The notes beneath the pieces are model-generated. The model made no database searches. It was not told the DNA's origin and worked only from the letters and a program-made list of their open reading frames with translations. Below are positions 59,101-64,000 of a stretch of 64,000 nucleotides of DNA, one piece after another. Where the stretch lies: NCBI GenBank assembly GCA_964017155.1, contig OZ024857.1, positions 32,593,542 through 32,657,541 on the forward strand, in the 5' to 3' direction. Made by a program: the position numbers and the translations under genes. The DNA comes from Oasisia sp. SBJ-2009 (taxonomy: Eukaryota > Annelida > Polychaeta > Sabellida > Siboglinidae). Numbering within the stretch: position 1 is the stretch's first letter; each line of letters begins with the position of its first letter.

Positions 59101-62100
59101 TGGGTGAAGTGGGGAGTTTGGGTGGAGTGAGGAGATTTGGTGAAGTTGGGAGGTTTGGGTGAAGTGGGGAGGTTGGGTGAAGTGGGGAGGTTGGGTGGAG
59201 AGGGGAATTTGGGCGGGGTGGGGAGGTTGGGTGGAGTGGGGAGATTGGGTGGAGTGGGGAGGTTGGGTGAAGAGGGGAGGTTGGGTGAAGTGGGGAGGTT
59301 GGGTGAAGTGGGGAGGTTTGGGTGAAGTGGGGAGGTTGGGTGAAGTGGGGAGGTTGGGTGGAGAGGGGAGTTTGGGCGGGGTGGGGAGGTTGGGTGGAGT
59401 GGGGAGATTGGGTGGAGTGGGGAGGTTGGGTGAAGAGGGGAGGTTGGGTGAAGTGGGGAGGTTGGGTGAAGTGGGGAGGTTGCGTGGAGTGCGGAAGTTG
59501 TGTGGAGTGCGGAGGTTGGGTGGAGTGCGGAGGATGGGTTGAAGTGGGGAGGTTGGGTGGAGTGCGGAGATTGGGTGAAGTGGGGAGGTTGGGTGGAGTG
59601 GGGAGGTTGAGAGGAGTGAGGAGGTTGGGTGATTTCGGGAGGTTGGGTGCTGTGGGGAGGTTGGGTGACGTGGAGAGGTTGGGTTGAGTGGGGAGGTTGT
59701 ATGAAGTGGAGAAGTTGTGTGGAGTGCGGAGGTTTATGTGGAGTGCGGAGGTTGCATGGAGTGCGGAAGTTGGGTGGAGTGCGGAAGTTGGGTGGAGTGC
59801 GGAGGTTGGGTGAAGTGGGGAGGTTGGGTGGAGTGGTGAGGTTGGGTGGAGGGCGGAGGTTGGGTGGAGTGGTGTGGTTGGGTGGAGTGGGGAGGTTGGG
59901 TGAAGTGGGGAGGTTGGGTGGAGTGAGGAGGTTGGGTGAAGTTGGGAGGTTGGGTGAAGTGGGGAGGTTGGGTGGAGTGGGGAGGTTGGGTGAAGTGGGG
60001 AGGTTGGGTGAAGTGGGGAGGTTGCGTGGAGTGGGGAGGTTGGGTGAAGTGGGGACGTTGGGTGGAGTGAGGAGGTTGGGTAGAGTGGGGAGGTTGGGTG
60101 AAGTGGGGAAGTTGGGAGGAGTGGGGAGGTTGGGTGAAGGGCGGAGGTTGGGTGGAGGGCGGAGGTTGGGTGGAGTGGGGAGGTTGCTTGGGGTGGGGAG
60201 ATTGGGTGGAGTGGGGAGGTTCGGTGAAGTGGGGAGGTTGGGTGGAGTGGGGAGGTTGGGTGGAGTGCGGAAGTTGTGTGGAGTGCGGAGGTTGGGTGGA
60301 GTTCGGAGGTTGGATGGAGTGCGGAAGTTGGGTGGAGTGCGGAAGTTGCATGGAGTGCGGAAGTTGGGTGGAGTGCGGAGGTTGGGTGGAGTTCGGAAGT
60401 TGGGTGGAGTGCGGAGGTTGGGTGGAGTGCGGAGGTTGCATGGAGTGCGGAAGTTGGGTGGAGTGCGGAAGTTGGGTGGAGTGCGAAGGTTGGGTGAAAT
60501 GGGGAGGTTGGGTGGAGTGGAGAGGTTGGGTGGAGGGGGGAGTTTGGGTGGAGTGGGGAGGATCGGTAGAGGGGGGAGTTTGGGTGGAGTGGGGAGGTTG
60601 GGTGGAGTGGTGTGGTTGGTTGGAGTGCGTAGGTTGGGAGGAGTGGGGAGGTTGGGTGGAGTGCTGATGTTGGGTGGTGTTCGGAGGTTGGGTGGAGTGC
60701 GGAGGTTGGGTGGAGCGCGGAAGTTGCGTGGAGTACGGAAGTTGAGTGGTGTGCGGAAGTTGGGTGGAGTGCGGAAGTTGGGTGGAGTGCGGAAGTTGGG
60801 TGGAGTGCGGATGTTGGGTGGAGTGCGGAAGTTGTTTGGAGTGCGGAGATTGGGTGGAATGCGGAGGTTGGATGGAGTGCGAAGGTTGGGTGAAGTGGGG
60901 AGGTTGGGTGGAGTGGGGAGGTTGGGTGAAGTGGGGAGTTTGGGTGGAGTGAGGAGATTTGTGAAGTTGGGAGGTTGGGTGAAGTGGGGAGGTTGGGTGA
61001 AGTGGGGAGGTTGGGTGGAGAGGGGAGTTTGGGCGGGGTGGGGAGGTTGGGTGGAGTGGGGAGATTGGGTGGAGTGGGGAGGTTGGGTGAAGAGGGGAGG
61101 TTGGGTGAAGTGGGGAGGTTGGGTGAAGTGGGGAGGTTGCGTGGAGTGCGGAAGTTGTGTGGAGTGCGGAGGTTGGGTGGAGTGCGGAGGTTCGATGGAG
61201 TGCGGAAGTTGGGTGGAGTGCGGAAGTTGGGTGTAGTGCGGAGGTTGGGTTGAGTGCGGAAGTTGGTTCGAGTGCGGAGGTTGGGTGGCGTGCGGAGGTT
61301 GGTTGGAATGCGGAGGTTTGTTGAAGTGGGGAGGTTGGGTGAAGTGTGGAGGTTGGGTTGAGTGCGAACTTTGGGTGGAGTGCGGACGTTGGGTGGAGTG
61401 GGGAGGTTGGGTGAAGTAGGGAGGTTGGGTGAAGTGGGGAGGTTGGGTGGAGTGGGGAGGTTTGGTGGAGTGGGGAGTTTGGGTGGAGTGGGGAGGTTGG
61501 GTGATGTGGGGAGGTTGGGTGAAGTGGGAAGGTTGGGTGGAGTGGGGAGGATGGGTGAAGTGGGGAGGTTGGGTGGAGTGCGGAAGTTGTGTGGAGTGCG
61601 GTGGTTGGGTGGAGTTCGGAGGTTGGATGGAGTGCGGAAGTTGGGTGGAGTGCGGAAGTTGGGTGTAGTACGGAAGTTGGGTGGAGTGCGGAGGTTAGGT
61701 AGAGTGCGGAAGTTGGTTCGAGTGCGGAGGTAGGGTGGCGTGCGGAGGTTGGTTGGAAGGCGGAGGTTTGGTGAAGTGGGGAGGTTGGGTGGAGTTGGGA
61801 GGTTGGGTGAAGTGTGGAGGTTGGGTTGAGTGCGAACTTTGGGTGGAGTGCGGAGGTTGGGTGGAGTGGGGAGGTTGGGTGAAGTAGGAAAGTTGGGTGA
61901 AATGGGGAGGTTGGGTGGAGTGGGGAGGTTGGGTGGAGTGGGTAGTTTGGGTGGAGTGGGGAGGTTGGGTGATGTGGGGAGGTTGGGTGAAGTGGGGAGG
62001 TTCGGTTGAGTGGGGAGGTTGTGAGAAGTGGGGAGGTTGGGTGGAGTGAGGAGGTTGGGTGGAGTGGGGAATTTGAGTGGAGTGGGGAGGTTGGGTGATT

Positions 62101-64000
62101 TGGGGAGGTTGGGTGCAGTGGGGAGGTTGGGTGATGTGTGGAGGTTGGGTGAAGTGGGGAGGTTGGGTGAAATGGGGAGGTTGGGTTGAGTGGGAAGGTT
62201 GTTTGAAGTGGGGAAGTTGTGTGGAGTGCGGAGGTTGGGTGGAGTGCGGAGGTTGGGTGAAGTGGGGAGGTTGGGTGGAGTGGGGAGGTTGAGTGGAGTG
62301 AGGAGGTTGGGTGGAGTGGGGAGTTTGAGTGGAGTGAGGAGGTTGGGTGATTTCGGGAGGTTGGGTGCAGTGCGGAGGTTGGGTGATGTGGAGAGGTTGG
62401 GTTGAGTGGGGAGGTTGTATCAAGTGGAGAAGTTGTGTGGAGTGCGGAGGTTTATGTGGAGTGCGGAGGTTGCATGCAGTGCGGAAGTTGGGTGGAGTGC
62501 GGAAGTTGGGTGGAGTGCGGAGGTTGGGTGAAGTGGGGAGGTTGGGTGGAGTGGGGAGGTTGTATGAAGTGGAGAAGTTGTGTGGAGTGCGGAGGTTTAT
62601 GTGGAGTGCGGAGGTTGCATGGAGTGCGGAAGTTGGGTGGAGTGCGGAAGTTGGGTGGAGTGCGGAGGTTGGGTGAAGTGGGGAGGTTGGGTGGAGTGGT
62701 GAGGTTGGGTGGAGGGCGGAGGTTGGGTGGAGTGGTGTGGTTGGGTGGAGTGGGGAGGTTGGGTGAAGTGGGGAGGTTGGGTGGAGTGAGGAGGTTGGGT
62801 GAAGTTGGGAGGTTGGGTGAAGTGGGGAGGTTGGGTGGAGTGGGGAGGTTGGGTGAAGTGGGGAGGTTGGGTGAAGTGGGGAGGTTGCGTGGAGTGGGGA
62901 GGTTGGGTGAAGTGGGGACGTTGGGTGGAGTGAGGAGGTTGGGTAGAGTGGGGAGGTTGGGTGAAGTGGGGAAGTTGGGAGGAGTGGGGAGGTTGGGTGA
63001 AGGGCGGAGGTTGGGTGGAGGGCGGAGGTTGGGTGGAGTGGGGAGGTTGCTTGGGGTGGGGAGATTGGGTGGAGTGGGGAGGTTCGGTGAAGTGGGGAGG
63101 TTGGGTGGAGTGGGGAGGTTGGGTGGAGTGCGGAAGTTGTGTGGAGTGCGGAGGTTGGGTGGAGTTCGGAGGTTGGATGGAGTGCGGAAGTTGGGTGGAG
63201 TGCGGAAGTTGGGTGTAGTACGGAAGTTGGGTGGAGTGCGGAGGTTGGGTGGAGTGCGGAGGTTGCATGGAGTGCGGAAGTTGGGTGGAGTGCGGAAGTT
63301 GGGTGGAGTGCGAAGGTTGGGTGAAATGGGGAGGTTGGGTGGAGTGGGGAGGTTGGGTGGAGGGGGGAGTTTGGGTGGAGTGGGGAGGATGGGTAGAGGG
63401 GGGAGTTTGGGTGGAGTGGGGAGGTTGGGTGGAGTGGTGTGGTTGGTTGGAGTGCGTAGGTTGGGAGGAGTGGGGAGGTTGGGTGGAGTGCTGATGTTGG
63501 GTGGTGTTCGGAGGTTGGGTGGAGTGCGGAGGTTGGGTGGAGCGCGGAAGTTGCGTGGAGTACGGAATTTGAGTGGTGTGCGGAAGTTGGGTGGAGTGCG
63601 GAAGTTGGGTGGAGTGCGGAAGTTGGGTGGAGTGCGGATGTTGGGTGGAGTGCGGAAGTTGTTTGGAGTGCGGAGATTGGGTGGAATGCGGAGGTTGGAT
63701 GGAGTGCGAAGGTTGGGTGAAGTGGGGAGGTTGGGTGGAGTGGGGAGGTTGGGTGAAGTGGGGAGTTTGGGTGGAGTGAGGAGATTTGGTGAAGTTGGGA
63801 GGTTGGGTGAAGTGGGGAGGTTGGGTGAAGTGGGGAGGTTGGGTGGAGAGGGGAGTTTGGGCGGGGTGGGGAGGTTGGGTGGAGTGGGGAGATTGGGTGG
63901 AGTGGGGAGGTTGGGTGAAGAGGGGAGGTTGGGTGAAGTGGGGAGGTTGGGTGAAGTGGGGAGGTTGCGTGGAGTGCGGAAGTTGTGTGGAGTGCGGAGG
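56158..64000 (+). repeat. Region C giant HOR, copy C3 (partial, cut by window edge)
   Basis: Copy 3 matches C1 at an offset of 22,573 bp at its start (33596/56169), 22,249 bp after a 324-bp (18-monomer) loss near 58,275, and 22,231 bp from about 59,137 onward. Unlike C2 it keeps the 1,585-bp segment. A private change is A at 62024, where C1 (39793) and C2 (50278) have T. It continues beyond the window. Confidence 0.9.

Larger units (their letters stand above)
1..64000 (+). repeat. 18-bp G-rich satellite array filling the entire window
   Basis: Every line of the window can be parsed into 18-bp monomers with consensus GGTTGGGTGGAGTGGGGA on the + strand (12 G, 4 T, 2 A, no C). Common variants are GAAG for GGAG, TGCGG for TGGGG, and AGTT for GGTT at the start of the next unit. 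Off-length monomers of 16, 17 or 19 bp are rare and recur at fixed places within the higher-order repeats. All monomers face the same way; I found no inverted segment and no non-repeat interruption. No tRNA, rRNA, transposon end, promoter-gene arrangement or unique sequence is visible. The array runs off both ends of the window, so its full length is unknown. An array this long and homogeneous points to eukaryotic satellite DNA; the species cannot be told from it. Confidence 0.98.

Noticed and set aside
1..64000. Telomeric repeat DNA, because of the TTGGGT and TTGGGG-like motifs
   Set aside because: The period is 18 bp with internal GGAGTGGGGA. No 5-8 bp telomere unit such as TTAGGG, TTTAGGG or TTGGGG is tandemly repeated.
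1..64000. CRISPR array
   Set aside because: There are no unique spacers between constant repeats, no cas genes, and monomers are directly contiguous.
1..64000. Similarity of the HPTSPL frame to the RNA polymerase II C-terminal heptad
   Set aside because: The repeat is six residues, lacks the heptad's Tyr, and the frame is one of three equally open ones. The resemblance is compositional.
1..64000. Match to the 13-mer recombination motif CCNCCNTNNCCNC on the C-rich strand, or to the classical hypervariable minisatellite core
   Set aside because: Checking the reverse complement of the consensus by eye, no phase fits the 13-mer. The resemblance to the minisatellite core is only general G-richness.
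1..64000. Bacterial or phage origin
   Set aside because: There is no coding density, ribosome binding site, operon or RNA gene, and a 64-kb homogeneous 18-bp array is not known to me from prokaryotes.

Overview
The whole 64-kb window is one uninterrupted tandem array of an 18-bp G-rich monomer. On the + strand its consensus is GGTTGGGTGGAGTGGGGA, which contains no C. I see no unique DNA, no transposon, no RNA gene, no CRISPR array and no credible protein-coding gene. This is satellite (minisatellite-derived) DNA of the kind found in eukaryotic heterochromatin or subtelomeres and resolved only by long-read assemblies. Nothing identifies the species, and a prokaryotic source is very unlikely.

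The monomer occurs mainly in four forms. Two have TGGGG (with GGAG or GAAG before it) and two have TGCGG (followed by GGTT or AGTT). The variable sites are linked, and like monomers run together. The array therefore alternates between blocks with almost no C and frequent G3+ runs (G-quadruplex-competent) and blocks with a CpG every 18 bp.

Region A (1 to about 17,660) is a higher-order repeat (HOR) with a 2,463-bp period, equal to 137 monomers minus 3 bp. Its copies begin at 1, 2464, 5679, 8142, 10713, 11811 and 13161. Several are remodelled: a 752-bp internal duplication, a 108-bp length variant, shortened 1,098- and 1,350-bp copies, and a 1,815-bp internal duplication. Region B (about 17,661-33,584) is a more mosaic patchwork of shorter duplications, with offsets of 414, 450, 1,244, 1,781, 3,674, 5,040 and 6,463 bp. 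Region C (about 33,585-64,000) is a very large HOR. Its basic unit is 10,485 bp, present as an expanded first copy, a second copy and a third copy cut by the window edge. I found only three single-base differences between copies 1 and 2 over roughly 9 kb of aligned sequence.

Duplication lengths are multiples of 18 once the few 16-, 17- and 19-bp monomers they contain are counted. This is the signature of in-register unequal exchange. The minus strand is open over very long stretches (up to 3,575 codons) only because the reverse complement of the monomer has no stop codon in any frame. I treat these as by-products, not genes. No undescribed gene system is present. The interest lies in the array's architecture and its possible DNA secondary structure.
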